A DNA stretch of 64,000 nt from assembly GCA_002240395.1 (NCBI GenBank), contig CP016836.1:2790001-2854000 (forward strand). Reading direction: 5' to 3'. The notes beneath the pieces are model-generated. The model ran no database searches, was not told the origin of the DNA, and saw only the letters and a list, made by a program, of their open reading frames with translations. Position numbers and translations under genes: made by a program. Position 1 is the first letter of the stretch. Each line of letters starts with the position of its first letter. Source of the stretch: Xanthomonas citri pv. mangiferaeindicae. Its GTDB lineage: Bacteria; Pseudomonadota; Gammaproteobacteria; Xanthomonadales; Xanthomonadaceae. Of this stretch, positions 47,369 through 58,195 are shown one piece after another.

Positions 47369-48150
47369 CAATGGTTTCCGAAGCTGGGCTTGCGCCGCTC
47401 CAGGAACGCGCGTGTCCCTTCGCGCATGTCCTGCGTCGAGAACGCCAGTCCGAACTGCGCGGCCTCGTAGGCCAGGCCCTCATCGAGCGCGGTCTCGCCG
47501 CCGACGAGGACGCAGTCCAGAATGCCGCGCAGCGCCAGTGGCGCCGCCTGCGCCAGTTGTGTGGCCAGCGCCATCGTCTCGGTCTCCAGCGCATCGGCCG
47601 GCACCACGCGGTTGACGAGGCCCAACGCCTGCGCGCGCGCCGCGTCGATCGGCGTGCCGGTCAGGCACAGTTCGAGGGTCGCCGCCCGGCCGGCCAGACG
47701 CAGCAGGCGCTGGCTGCCGCCAAAGCCCGGAATCAGGCCGAGATTGATTTCCGGCTGGCCGAGTTTGGCGGTATCGGCAGCGATACGCAGGTGACAGGCC
47801 ATCGCCAGTTCCAGCCCGCCGCCGAGCGCGAAGCCATTGACCATTGCGATCACCGGCTTGGGCATCGTCTCGATGCGGCGCATCGTGCGCTGGCCGCGCA
47901 ACGCGAAATCGCGCCCCTCGACCGGACGCAGATCGGCCATTTCGGCGATGTCCGCGCCCGCGACGAAGGCCTTCGGGCCGGCGCCAGTCAATACCACCAC
48001 ACGCACCCCGGGTGCCTGCGCGGCGGCCTCGAAGGCCTCGAACAGGGCGTCGAGCGTCGCCGAGTTCAGCGCATTCAGTTTTTCCGGGCGGTGGACGGTG
48101 ACGACGCGGATGCCGTCGCGATCGTCTATCAGCAGCGGGGAGTCGGACAT
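47368..48150 (-). CDS. enoyl-CoA hydratase/isomerase family protein
   Basis: A 260-residue crotonase-fold enzyme. The oxyanion-hole segments are KAFVAGADIAEM and VNGFALGGGLELAMACHLRIA. The catalytic Glu positions are filled (GGGLELAMA and GQPEINLGLIPGFGGSQRL), as expected for a genuine enoyl-CoA hydratase of fatty acid beta-oxidation. The FGGSQRL motif and length match short-chain hydratases. It is the first gene of a coupled unit with the hypothetical gene and nth. Confidence 0.93.
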   Translation of the reverse strand: MSDSPLLIDDRDGIRVVTVHRPEKLNALNSATLDALFEAFEAAAQAPGVRVVVLTGAGPKAFVAGADIAEMADLRPVEGRDFALRGQRTMRRIETMPKPVIAMVNGFALGGGLELAMACHLRIAADTAKLGQPEINLGLIPGFGGSQRLLRLAGRAATLELCLTGTPIDAARAQALGLVNRVVPADALETETMALATQLAQAAPLALRGILDCVLVGGETALDEGLAYEAAQFGLAFSTQDMREGTRAFLERRKPSFGNH

Positions 48151-48262
48151 GCGGGCTCCTGGCGCGGAACCCGGCGCCTGGAACTCGCCGGACCGCGCGC
48201 GGTCGGATAGGGAGGTCGTCAGTGGCGGTTAAGCCCTGCGACCGCTATCCTAGCGCGTCAAG

Positions 48263-48285
48263 AGGGCGGTTCGACCGCCCTTTCT
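48263..48285 (+). terminator. hairpin upstream of the FKBP-like gene
   Basis: AGGGCGGT-TCG-ACCGCCCT followed by TTCTC lies 46 bases before the next start codon. There is no obvious gene on this strand to end, so it may be an element of the 5' leader. Confidence 0.4.
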
Positions 48286-48330
48286 CGTACAGGCGATATC
48301 GAAAAATCTGACCTAGCGGAGAACCAGGGA

Positions 48331-49026
48331 ATGAAGTTGCGTTTTATTGCGGCCGCCGTGGCGGCCATCACGTTCAGCGGTTCCGCGTTCGCACAGCAGC
48401 AGGCCGCAGCTCCCGCGGCATCGGCGACCGACAGGACCACGCTGAGCTATGCGCTGGGGTTCGATCTGGGCAATCGCCTGGCCGAGACCGGTGAGTCGGT
48501 CGACGTCAACACGATCATCAAGGGCCTGCAGGACGGTCACGGCAAGCGCCAGCCGACCTACACCCCCGAGCAGATGGGCGCGGCCTACAACGGCTTCCAG
48601 CAGCGCATGCAGCAGAAGATCGTCGCCGAGCGTCGCGCGGCGCTGACCGAGAACGAAGGCAAGGCCTCGGCGTTCCTGGCCGAGTACAAGGCGCGCGAAG
48701 GCGTGGTGTCGCTGCCCAGCGGCGTGATGTACCGCGTCGTCGAGGCCGGTTCGGGCGCCAAGCCGACCGCGTCGAGCCAGGTCGAGATCGCCTACCAGGC
48801 GCTGATCGTGCCGGTCGGCATCGGCGTCAGCGCCGAGGACAAGACTGCGCCGTTCCGCGTGTCGGAGGCCCAGATCACCGGTCTGCGCGAAGTGCTGCCG
48901 CTGATGCCGCTCAACGCGGTCTACGAGATCGTGCTGCCGCCGGGCAAGTTCGTCACCGGGCAGAACGCGCAGGAGATCGCCAAGCAGCCGGTCGGTGTGA
49001 TGGTGAAGCTGCTCAGCGTTCGCTGA
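48331..49026 (+). CDS. exported FKBP-type peptidyl-prolyl isomerase-like protein
   Basis: A 231-residue protein with a signal peptide (residues 1-21, SAFAQQ) and an N-terminal FKBP dimerisation domain resembling Mip/FkpA (LSYALGFDLGNRLAE, DVNTIIKGLQDG, AAYNGFQQRMQQK). The C-terminal part begins as in FKBPs (SLPSGVMYRVVEAGSGAKPTASSQVEIAYQA). It lacks the standard YTG-L-DG--FD core and the canonical active-site aromatics, so isomerase activity is doubtful and a chaperone-only role is possible. It ends PVGVMVKLLSVR. No partner gene is apparent. Confidence 0.82.
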   Translation: MKLRFIAAAVAAITFSGSAFAQQQAAAPAASATDRTTLSYALGFDLGNRLAETGESVDVNTIIKGLQDGHGKRQPTYTPEQMGAAYNGFQQRMQQKIVAERRAALTENEGKASAFLAEYKAREGVVSLPSGVMYRVVEAGSGAKPTASSQVEIAYQALIVPVGIGVSAEDKTAPFRVSEAQITGLREVLPLMPLNAVYEIVLPPGKFVTGQNAQEIAKQPVGVMVKLLSVR

Positions 49027-49052
49027 TCACGGTTTCGCAAGTGTGTCCCACG

Positions 49053-49079
49053 ACGCCGACGTGCCCCGCACGTCGGCGT
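49053..49079 (+). terminator. terminator after the FKBP-like gene
   Basis: ACGCCGACGTGC-CCC-GCACGTCGGCGT is a perfect 12-bp stem 27 bases after the stop, followed by TGTCGTG rather than a T tract. Confidence 0.55.
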
Positions 49080-49145
49080 TGTCGTGTCCGGGCCCCGCAT
49101 CGCCAAGCGCAGACGGAGCGTGCGTCGCGTCGCTAGAATGGCGCG

Positions 49146-49331
49146 ATGGATGCTTCCTACCGCGCCGTGCCGACGCCGTGCACCGGCGTGTGCACGCTCG
49201 ACGACCAGGGCCGTTGCCACGGCTGCCTGCGCAGCACCGAGGAGATCGGGCGCTGGCTGCAGATGAGCGACGCCCAGCGCCGGCACCTGATGGAGGTGGT
49301 CTTGCCCGCCCGCCAGGCCGCGCGCGCATGA
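49146..49331 (+). CDS. DUF1289 family protein
   Basis: A 61-residue cysteine-containing protein. PCTGVCTLDDQGRCHGCLRSTEEIGRW is the DUF1289 signature with four conserved cysteines, which probably bind a metal or an Fe-S centre. The stop codon overlaps the ATG of the Nudix gene (ATGA), and the same coupling occurs in many proteobacteria. Its function is not established. It is the first gene of a unit with the Nudix hydrolase and the sulfurtransferase. Confidence 0.9.
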   Translation: MDASYRAVPTPCTGVCTLDDQGRCHGCLRSTEEIGRWLQMSDAQRRHLMEVVLPARQAARA

Positions 49332-49954
49332 CGCCACCTGTCCTCGCAGCACGCCTGCGCCGGGTGTTGCATCCCCTCGACGGCGCGCCGACCGCGCGCG
49401 GCTGGAATGCCGACGAGCTCGAGGGCCTGCTTGGGCCGCAGGCGACCCTGCGCGAGGCCGCGGTGCTGGTCGGACTGGTCGAGCGCGAGCACGGCTTGCA
49501 GGCGCTGCTGACACGGCGAACCGACACGCTGCGCCATCACGCCGGCCAAGTCAGTTTCCCCGGCGGCCGGCTCGAGCCCGAGGATGGCGGCCCGCTGCAG
49601 GCCGCATTGCGCGAGGCGAACGAGGAAATCGGGCTTGCGCCCACTCAGGCCGCGCCGCTGGGCTTTCTCGATCCGCTGGCAACTGTCACCGGCTACCGCG
49701 TGGTGCCGGTGGTGGCGATGCTCGATCCCGATTTTGCGCCCGTGCCCGATCCGGGCGAGGTCGCCGAGGTGTTCGAGGTGCCGTTGGAATTCCTGATGTC
49801 GCCAGCGAAGCTGCGCCAGGTCGACATCGTCTTCGCTGGGCGCACGCGCCATGTGCTCGAGTACGAGACGCTGCCCGATGCGCCGACCCACCGCATCTGG
49901 GGCGTGACCGCATCGATCCTGTTGAACCTGCGTCGTCATCTGGAGCGCGCATGA
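49328..49954 (+). CDS. CoA pyrophosphatase-type Nudix hydrolase
   Basis: A 208-residue Nudix enzyme. The Nudix box GGRLEPEDGGPLQAALREANEEIGL is complete (G-X5-E-X7-R-E-X2-E-E-X-G). Upstream VSFPGG matches the CoA-specific UPF0035-type subfamily (NudL/YeaB), suggesting cleavage of CoA and its derivatives. VFEVPLEFLM fits as well. It overlaps the upstream DUF1289 gene and the downstream rhodanese gene by ATGA, so all three are coupled. Confidence 0.92.
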   Translation: MTPPVLAARLRRVLHPLDGAPTARGWNADELEGLLGPQATLREAAVLVGLVEREHGLQALLTRRTDTLRHHAGQVSFPGGRLEPEDGGPLQAALREANEEIGLAPTQAAPLGFLDPLATVTGYRVVPVVAMLDPDFAPVPDPGEVAEVFEVPLEFLMSPAKLRQVDIVFAGRTRHVLEYETLPDAPTHRIWGVTASILLNLRRHLERA

Positions 49955-50813
49955 GCACGGACTGGGGCACGCTGGTGTCCGCCGAGGCGCTGGCCGTAGC
50001 GCTCGGACGCGAGAATCTGCTGGTGGTCGATTGCCGGTTCTCGCTCGCGGCCTCGGCCGGGGCCGTCGATGCCGGCGAACGCGCTTGGCGCGCTGCGCAC
50101 GTGCCCGGCGCGGTGTACGCGCATCTCGATCGCGACCTGTCGGGGCCGCACGGTCCGGGCCGCGGCCGTCATCCCTGGCCGACGGCAGCCGCATTCGCGC
50201 AGGTGCTGGGGCGCTGGGGCTCGATGCCGCCACCGAGGTCGTGGCCTATGACGACGGCGACGGCGCATTCGCCGCGCGGCTGTGGTGGCTGCTGCGCAGC
50301 TTCGACCATCGCCGGGTCGCGGTGCTCGATGGCGGTTGGGCACGCTGGACTGCGCTGGGGCTGCCGGTCGAGGCCCCGGTGCGCGTGCCCGTGCCGCGCG
50401 AGGTCGCCGGCGCCTTCGACCCGGGCGCGCTGTTGCACGCGGCCGATGACGTGCAGCGCCATGTCGCCGGTGGCGGATTGCTGGTCGATGCCCGCGCGGC
50501 GCCCCGGTTCCGCGGCGAGGTCGAACCGATCGATCCACGCGCCGGTCACGTGCCCGGCGCGACCAACCGGCCGTATATGGACAACCTGCTCGACGGCCGG
50601 TTCAAGCCTCCCGATGCACTGGCGCGCGAGTTCGGTGCGCTGCTCGACGGCCATCCCCCCTCGGCGCTGGTCGCGATGTGCGGCTCGGGCGTGACCGCCT
50701 GCCATCATCTCTTGGCAATGGCGCATGCCGGGCTCGACGGCGCGCGGCTCTACACCGGGTCATGGAGCGGCTGGATCGACGATCCCGCGCGTCCGGTGGC
50801 AACCGGGCCGTAG
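49951..50813 (+). pseudogene. 3-mercaptopyruvate/thiosulfate sulfurtransferase-like, interrupted by a single-base frameshift
   Basis: A two-domain rhodanese of the SseA type. The N-terminal domain starts with LVVDCRFSLA and RAAHVPGAVYAHLDRDLSG. The C-terminal domain has GGGLLVDARAAPRFRGE, GHVPGATNRP and the active-site loop AMCGSGVTACHH, where the nucleophile Cys should be persulfidated. The first part reads in one frame to FAQVLG, then breaks in GGGG at 50208-50211. With one extra G the text continues GALGLDAATEVVAYDDG in the frame ending at 50813. Either the gene is degraded or one G was lost from the assembly. It is coupled to the Nudix gene. Confidence 0.85.
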
Positions 50814-50856
50814 ACCCTGCGCTCGTGCGACGCGCACAGTGGGGGTGCGCGACGCG

Positions 50857-51612
50857 TCAGCGCCCCAGTCGCGCCACCAGGGCACGCAGCCCGGTCTGGG
50901 TGTCGGGCGCCTGCCAGGCGGCGAGTTGGCGGTCGAGATCGAGCCGGTCGGGCAGCAGCGCGTCGATAAGATCGGCGCGTGCGATTCGGCGCGTTTCGCG
51001 CATCGGCGCCTGCGGCAGGGCCAGCAGCGACCGCAGCCAGCCACAGGCAATAGATACCGTCTCCTCCGGCTCGGCCAAGGCGTCGACCAGCCCGAGCCGC
51101 AAGGCCTCGTCCGGATCGACCTGCAGGCCGCCGACGAGCAGGCGCTCGGCCTGGCGCTGGCCCACGGTGCGCCGCATCAGTTGCTGGATGCCGATCGGCG
51201 CGACCAGCCCGACCTGGGTTTCGTTGAGACCAATCCCGAACTCGCCGCGCGTCATCACCCGGTAGTCGCAGGCCAGCGCGAGCACGCAGCCGCCGGCCGG
51301 TGCGTGTCCGGTGATCGCCGCCGCGACCGGGACCGGCGAAGCCGCGATCGCCCGTACGGCATCGAAGAAACTGTCCCAGGCCGCGCGCAGCGCGGGCGCG
51401 TCGAGCGTCAGCAGGTAGGGCACGTCGAGCCCCGCGGAGAAGAACCGCGGCTGGCCCGACAGCACCAGACCGGCGACGCCGTCGTCAGCCGCCGCCTCGA
51501 CGGCCTCGCGCAGCGCCCGGCACAGCGTCGGGTCGAGCGCATTGACCGGCGCGCGTGCGAGCCGCAGCTCGCGGATCGGCCCATGGACGAGGATCTCGAT
51601 CGGGGACGGCAT
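50857..51612 (-). CDS. crotonase family protein (enoyl-CoA isomerase/hydratase-like)
   Basis: A 251-residue crotonase-fold protein of the same superfamily as the gene at 47368, but from a different branch. The oxyanion segments are PRFFSAGLDVPYL and ITGHAPAGGCVLALACDYRVM. The first catalytic Glu position of hydratases is not preserved (PAGGCVLAL), while NETQVGLVAPIG retains an acidic Glu. This pattern resembles delta3-delta2-enoyl-CoA isomerases more than hydratases. It is separated from the thioesterase gene by 160 bases. The substrate is unknown. Confidence 0.85.
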   Translation of the reverse strand: MPSPIEILVHGPIRELRLARAPVNALDPTLCRALREAVEAAADDGVAGLVLSGQPRFFSAGLDVPYLLTLDAPALRAAWDSFFDAVRAIAASPVPVAAAITGHAPAGGCVLALACDYRVMTRGEFGIGLNETQVGLVAPIGIQQLMRRTVGQRQAERLLVGGLQVDPDEALRLGLVDALAEPEETVSIACGWLRSLLALPQAPMRETRRIARADLIDALLPDRLDLDRQLAAWQAPDTQTGLRALVARLGR

Positions 51613-51772
51613 CGCGGACCTTCCGGCAGATGGAGCGGCGATGGTAGCCGATGCCGCCGGCGCGACCGACCGGCCGGCCGGCCGCATGCGGCACGTCAGC
51701 CCGCGCGTGTGCCTTCCGGGCCGGGCGCGCCACCGCGGCGGTCCCGATCCGCCAGTGCGCGCAGCCTTCGAC

Positions 51773-52173
51773 TCAGGCCAGCGCCTTGGCCCGCACCGAC
51801 TCGGGCAGCGCCGTTGGCCGCCCGGTCGCGCGGTCGATCCAGACCACGACCACATGGCCATCGGCATGCAGCGTGGCGTCGTCCTCGGACACGATGCGGT
51901 GGCCGACGGTGACACTGGTCGTGCCCACACGCTGCGCCGACAACTCGACGACGATGCGCGACGGATAGGGGATCGGCAGCCGGTAGTTCATCTGCACCGC
52001 CGCCAGCAACGGCGCAGTGGCGTCGGTGACCCAGGGTTCACCGACCGAGTCGAACCAGCGGATGCGCGCTTCCTCCAGGTAAGTCATGAAGGTGGCGTTG
52101 TTGACGTGGTCGAACGCGTCGAGGTCGCGCCAGCGCAACTCGATCGGCACGCGGATCAGCACCTTCGCTTCAT

Positions 52174-52177
<4 letters not shown>
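51773..52177 (-). CDS. acyl-CoA thioesterase, 4HBT (hot-dog) family
   Basis: A 134-residue single hot-dog domain protein. LRWRDLDAFDHVNNATFMTYLEEARIRWFD is the 4-hydroxybenzoyl-CoA thioesterase-type motif with the catalytic Asp (DAFDHVNN). VGTTSVTVGHRIV completes the sheet. It probably forms homodimers or homotetramers and hydrolyses acyl-CoA or acyl-ACP. Its ATG overlaps the uvrA stop by ATGA, so it is transcribed with uvrA, although the functional link is unclear. Confidence 0.9.
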
Positions 52178-55224
<3,047 letters not shown>

Positions 55225-55537
55225 CGACGTCAGGTCCGGTTGGAGGGCGGGGGAGGCACGCGCGCGCCCTTGCGGGGCGCGGGAACGGGCAATCGGTCAG
55301 ACTACCGAGCCGGTCATTTGGGGGCAAATCGGCCGAACGCCAGTGTGACGGGGGCTGGTCGCAGACCATGAGACGAGGCGGTTCAGGTGCCCCTGGCCGA
55401 TGGATGGCCCGCCCAGGGCGCCCACGGTCGTCCGGTCTGGGGTGGTTTGACCGCAAGCCGCTGATCGCATTACAATTCCGCTTCTGTCCGCCCTCGATGG
55501 CGGCAGCGACCACAATAACTACAGAGGAAGTCTGGTC
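55225..55537. other. 313-base divergent intergenic region
   Basis: It lies between uvrA and rplU. It contains the rplU promoter (55447-55476) and should contain the uvrA promoter. Short inverted sequences such as ACCGAGCCGGT are present, but nothing else was recognised. Confidence 0.5.
55447..55476 (+). promoter_or_regulatory. promoter of rplU-rpmA
   Basis: TTGACC (55447-55452), 18-base spacer, TACAAT (55471-55476). The start would fall about 55 bases before the rplU ATG. Confidence 0.75.
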
Positions 55538-55858
55538 ATGAGTTATGCAGTCCTGGTGACGGGCGGCAAGCAGTACCGCGTGATGGCGGGCGAGACGCTG
55601 CGCGTCGAGAAGCTCGACGGCGACGTCGGCAGCGAGATCAAGTTCGACAACGTGCTGCTGCTCGGCGATGCCGACGGCGTGAAGCTCGGCGATGCGCTCG
55701 CCGGCGCCAGCGTCAGCGCGACGATCAAGTCGCACGGCCGCGCCGAGAAGATCCGCATCATCAAGTTCCGCCGCCGCAAGCACCACATGAAGCGGCAGGG
55801 GCACCGTCAGCACTACACCGAAATCGAGATCACCGGCATCGCCGGTGGCAGCAAGTAA
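55538..55858 (+). CDS. rplU: 50S ribosomal protein L21
   Basis: A 106-residue 50S subunit protein that contacts 23S rRNA and L20. SYAVLVTGGKQYRVMAGETLRVEKL at the N-terminus and FRRRKHHMKRQGHRQHYTEIEI near the C-terminus are the conserved L21 segments. AGAGGAAG seven to eight bases before the ATG is the ribosome binding site. It is followed by rpmA after 12 bases, the standard pair in bacteria, and then obgE. Strong promoter upstream. Confidence 0.98.
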   Translation: MSYAVLVTGGKQYRVMAGETLRVEKLDGDVGSEIKFDNVLLLGDADGVKLGDALAGASVSATIKSHGRAEKIRIIKFRRRKHHMKRQGHRQHYTEIEITGIAGGSK

Positions 55859-55870
55859 GGAGCAGCAGGC

Positions 55871-56131
55871 ATGGCACATAAAAAGGGCGTAGGTTCCTCG
55901 CGCAACGGCCGCGACTCCAACCCGAAGTACCTCGGCGTCAAGATCTACGGTGGCCAGGCCATCGAAGCGGGCAACATCATCGTGCGTCAGCGCGGCACCC
56001 AGTTCCATCCGGGCAGCGGCGTCGGCCTGGGTCGCGACCACACGCTGTACGCGCTGGTCGACGGCAAGGTCGAGTTCACGACCAAGGGTCCGAAGAACCG
56101 CCGCACCGTCAACGTCGTCGCCGCGCAGTAA
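55871..56131 (+). CDS. rpmA: 50S ribosomal protein L27
   Basis: An 86-residue protein near the peptidyl-transferase centre, whose N-terminal tail reaches the A and P tRNA ends. AHKKGVGSSRNGRDSNPKYLGVKIYGGQ is the L27 opening and RQRGTQFHPGSGVGLGRDHTLYA is the conserved core. It lacks the N-terminal extension cleaved in some Firmicutes. AAGGAGCAGCAGGC provides the ribosome binding site. It is cotranscribed with rplU and followed by a terminator. Confidence 0.98.
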   Translation: MAHKKGVGSSRNGRDSNPKYLGVKIYGGQAIEAGNIIVRQRGTQFHPGSGVGLGRDHTLYALVDGKVEFTTKGPKNRRTVNVVAAQ

Positions 56132-56152
56132 TCCGCGCGACGTTCGTCCGGC

Positions 56153-56180
56153 ACGAAGCCCCGCTCCGGCGGGGTTTCGT
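56153..56180 (+). terminator. terminator of rplU-rpmA
   Basis: ACGAAGCCCCGC-TCCG-GCGGGGTTTCGT forms a 12-bp stem with one G-T pair, followed by CTTTT. obgE 156 bases further on therefore probably has its own promoter or depends on readthrough. Confidence 0.85.
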
Positions 56181-56335
56181 CTTTTCTGGCGGGGCAGCCC
56201 GCAGGCAAGACGGGATTCGGAAATGGGATGCGGGCGTCGCATGCGCGCACCGCATGGCCAGAGCCGGTCCACGAGGATGGGGCAGGTAGACTGCCGTTGT
56301 CCCGCTTTCCCAATCCCACTTTCGAATTCCCCATC

Positions 56336-57376
56336 ATGAAGTTAGTCGACGAAGTCGAAATCACCGTCACTGCCGGCAACGGCGGCAATGGCTGCGTCGG
56401 GTTCCGGCGTGAGAAATTCATTCCGCTCGGCGGCCCGGACGGGGGCGATGGCGGTGACGGTGGCAGCGTCTGGCTGGTCGCCGACGAAAACCTCAACACC
56501 CTGGTCGATTTCCGCCACCAGACGATGTACCGCGCGCAGCGCGGCGAGAACGGCATGGGCCGGCAGATGTACGGCAAGGGCGGCGACGATCTGGTGATCG
56601 TGGTGCCGGTCGGCACCGTCGTGCACAACGTCACCACCGACGAGGTCATCGGCGATCTGACCGCGCATGGCCAGCGGCTGCTGGTCGCACGTGGCGGCAA
56701 GGGTGGCCTGGGCAACATGCACTTCAAGAGCTCGACCAACCGCTCGCCGCGCCAGTCGACCCCGGGCGAGGGCGGCGAGGAGCGTACGCTCCGGCTCGAG
56801 CTCAAGCTGCTGGCCGATGTCGGGCTGCTGGGCTTTCCGAACGCCGGCAAGAGCACGCTGATCCGCGCGGTCTCGGCGGCGACGCCGAAGGTCGCCGACT
56901 ATCCGTTCACCACGTTGTATCCGAACCTCGGTGTGGTCAGTGTCGAGCCGGCGCGCAGCTTCGTGATCGCCGATATCCCGGGCCTGATCGAGGGTGCGGC
57001 CGACGGTGCGGGGCTGGGGGCACTGTTCCTGCGCCATATCCAGCGCACCCGGCTGTTGCTGCATCTGGTGGAGATCGCGCCGCTCGATGGCAGCGATGCG
57101 GTCGATCAGGTGCGCGCGATCGAGCACGAGCTCGGCAAGTTCGATGCGGCGCTGCTCGACAAGCCGCGCTGGCTGCTGATCAACAAGGCCGACACGCTGC
57201 TGCCCGAAGAGGCGCAGGCCGAGGCGGCGCGGATCATCGAGGCGCTGGCGTGGACGGGCCCGTGGTTCCTGATCTCGGGTCTGGCCCACGAGGGCACGCG
57301 CGAGGTGATGCTCAAGGTGCAGGCCGCGCTCGACGAGCTCGATCGGCAGGCGCGCGAGGCGGCCGACGCGGTCTAG
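56336..57376 (+). CDS. obgE: GTPase ObgE/CgtA
   Basis: An essential ribosome-associated GTPase that acts in 50S maturation and stress control. The Obg glycine-rich domain (GGNGGNGCVGFRREKF, GGDGGDGGSVWLVAD, GGKGGLGNMHFKSSTNRSPR) is followed by the G domain. G1 is GFPNAGKST, switch region DYPFTTLYPNLGVV, G3 DIPGLIEGAADGAGLG, and G4 NKAD; there is no C-terminal domain beyond residue 346. The ATG at 56336 gives the MKLVDEVEITV opening typical of relatives. The rplU-rpmA-obgE order is conserved. Confidence 0.97.
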   Translation: MKLVDEVEITVTAGNGGNGCVGFRREKFIPLGGPDGGDGGDGGSVWLVADENLNTLVDFRHQTMYRAQRGENGMGRQMYGKGGDDLVIVVPVGTVVHNVTTDEVIGDLTAHGQRLLVARGGKGGLGNMHFKSSTNRSPRQSTPGEGGEERTLRLELKLLADVGLLGFPNAGKSTLIRAVSAATPKVADYPFTTLYPNLGVVSVEPARSFVIADIPGLIEGAADGAGLGALFLRHIQRTRLLLHLVEIAPLDGSDAVDQVRAIEHELGKFDAALLDKPRWLLINKADTLLPEEAQAEAARIIEALAWTGPWFLISGLAHEGTREVMLKVQAALDELDRQAREAADAV

Positions 57377-57401
57377 GCGTCTGCCCGCAGTCGCCCCTTC
57401 G

Positions 57402-57427
57402 AAGCCCGGCCTATGGCCGGGCTTTTC
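57402..57427 (+). terminator. terminator of obgE
   Basis: AAGCCCGGCC-TAT-GGCCGGGCTT then TTC; a perfect 10-bp stem 25 bases after the stop. Confidence 0.85.
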
Positions 57428-57444
57428 TTCGTGCATTAACAGGG

Positions 57445-57501
57445 AAAACCGGGGTCAGAGTGCAATTTCGCCTTGCGAAATTACACTCTGACCCCGGTTT
57501 T
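57445..57501. repeat. long palindromic repeat, copy 3
   Basis: AAAACCGGGGTCAGAGTGC on the left arm (57445-57471) pairs, with one mismatch (C/A at the GCAATT/AATTAC position), with the arm ending CCCCGGTTTT (57475-57501) around a CTT loop. A second half-copy, CTCTGACCCCGGTTTTGG, follows at 57503-57520. Confidence 0.8.
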
Positions 57502-57740
57502 GCTCTGACCCCGGTTTTGGTTTTGCGAGCAAGCAAGCAGAGCGGGCTCGCCCATGGCGTGCTGCACGCGGCCCGGACGGCCGGTGCTCTGCCGCAGGCA
57601 TTGGTTGCGTTCGGCTTTGGGGGCGAAGCGGTGTTGCCCGCAGGGAGGCGTCGCGCGCTGTCGTTGCGCGCTTCGGGGAAGAGCGCTGCAATCGAGCCAA
57701 CGGGAGTCGGGGGTCCCTGGTCTCAGCGAAGACCAACAAA

Positions 57741-57762
57741 AAAACCCGGCCGGAGCCGGGTT
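57741..57762 (-). terminator. terminator of rpsT
   Basis: On the minus strand AACCCGGC-TCCG-GCCGGGTT is followed by TTTTT. It lies 36 bases after the rpsT stop. Confidence 0.9.
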
Positions 57763-57798
57763 CTTTTCGCATCGGCCGCCGAGGCGACCGGGCAGGGC

Positions 57799-58071
57799 TC
57801 AGGCAGCGGCCTTGAGCGCCTTGATGCGGGCCGACAGGCGGCTCTTGTGGCGGGCGGCCTTGTTCTTGTGGATCAGGCCGCGCGAGCTGAAACGGTCGAG
57901 GATCGGCTGGGCGACATTGAATGCCTCCTGCGCGCCGGCGGCGTCGTTGGCGTCGAGCGCCTTGAGCACCTTCTTGACGGCGGTGCGGAGCTGCGAGCGC
58001 TGGGCGGAGTTGCGCGCATTGCGCACGACGGTCTGCTTGGCGCGCTTCTTGGCGGACTTGATGTTTGCCAC
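57799..58071 (-). CDS. rpsT: 30S ribosomal protein S20
   Basis: A 90-residue basic protein of the 30S subunit that binds 16S rRNA helix 44. ANIKSAKKRAKQTVVRNARNSAQRSQLRTAVKKV is the conserved opening and GLIHKNKAARHKSRLSARIKAL the conserved end. It has its own promoter and terminator, so it is monocistronic and divergent from murJ, an arrangement conserved in gammaproteobacteria. AGGAATCC lies upstream of the ATG. Confidence 0.98.
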   Translation of the reverse strand: MANIKSAKKRAKQTVVRNARNSAQRSQLRTAVKKVLKALDANDAAGAQEAFNVAQPILDRFSSRGLIHKNKAARHKSRLSARIKALKAAA

Positions 58072-58139
58072 GATGGATTCCTGGAAGCTGGACGTGTGAA
58101 AATCCGGCTTGGCCGGACCAATGGAAATTTGAGCAGGAA

Positions 58140-58168
58140 ATTATGGTGCTTTCATATACTTGCGTCAA
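58140..58168 (-). promoter_or_regulatory. promoter of rpsT
   Basis: On the minus strand TTGACG (58168-58163), 17-base spacer, CATAAT (58145-58140). The transcript would start near 58133, leaving a leader of about 60 bases. This DNA overlaps the possible TTG start of murJ at 58160, which argues for the later murJ start. Confidence 0.8.
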
Positions 58169-58195
58169 CAGGCCCGGCCTGAACGGGCTGCGGCG

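Larger units (their letters stand above)
57377..57798. other. 422-base intergenic stretch between obgE and rpsT
   Basis: It contains the obgE terminator (57402-57427), the third long palindrome (57445-57501) and the rpsT terminator (57741-57762). Between them is GC-rich sequence partly similar to 34120-34150 and no credible gene. Confidence 0.6.

Noticed and set aside
48246..48330. Attenuator of the FKBP-like gene built on the hairpin at 48263
   Set aside because: There is no leader frame or alternative pairing, and the T tract is poor. It was left as a weak hairpin only.
55225..55537. A LexA operator upstream of uvrA
   Set aside because: No sequence close to known LexA-type palindromes of gammaproteobacteria or Xanthomonas was seen.
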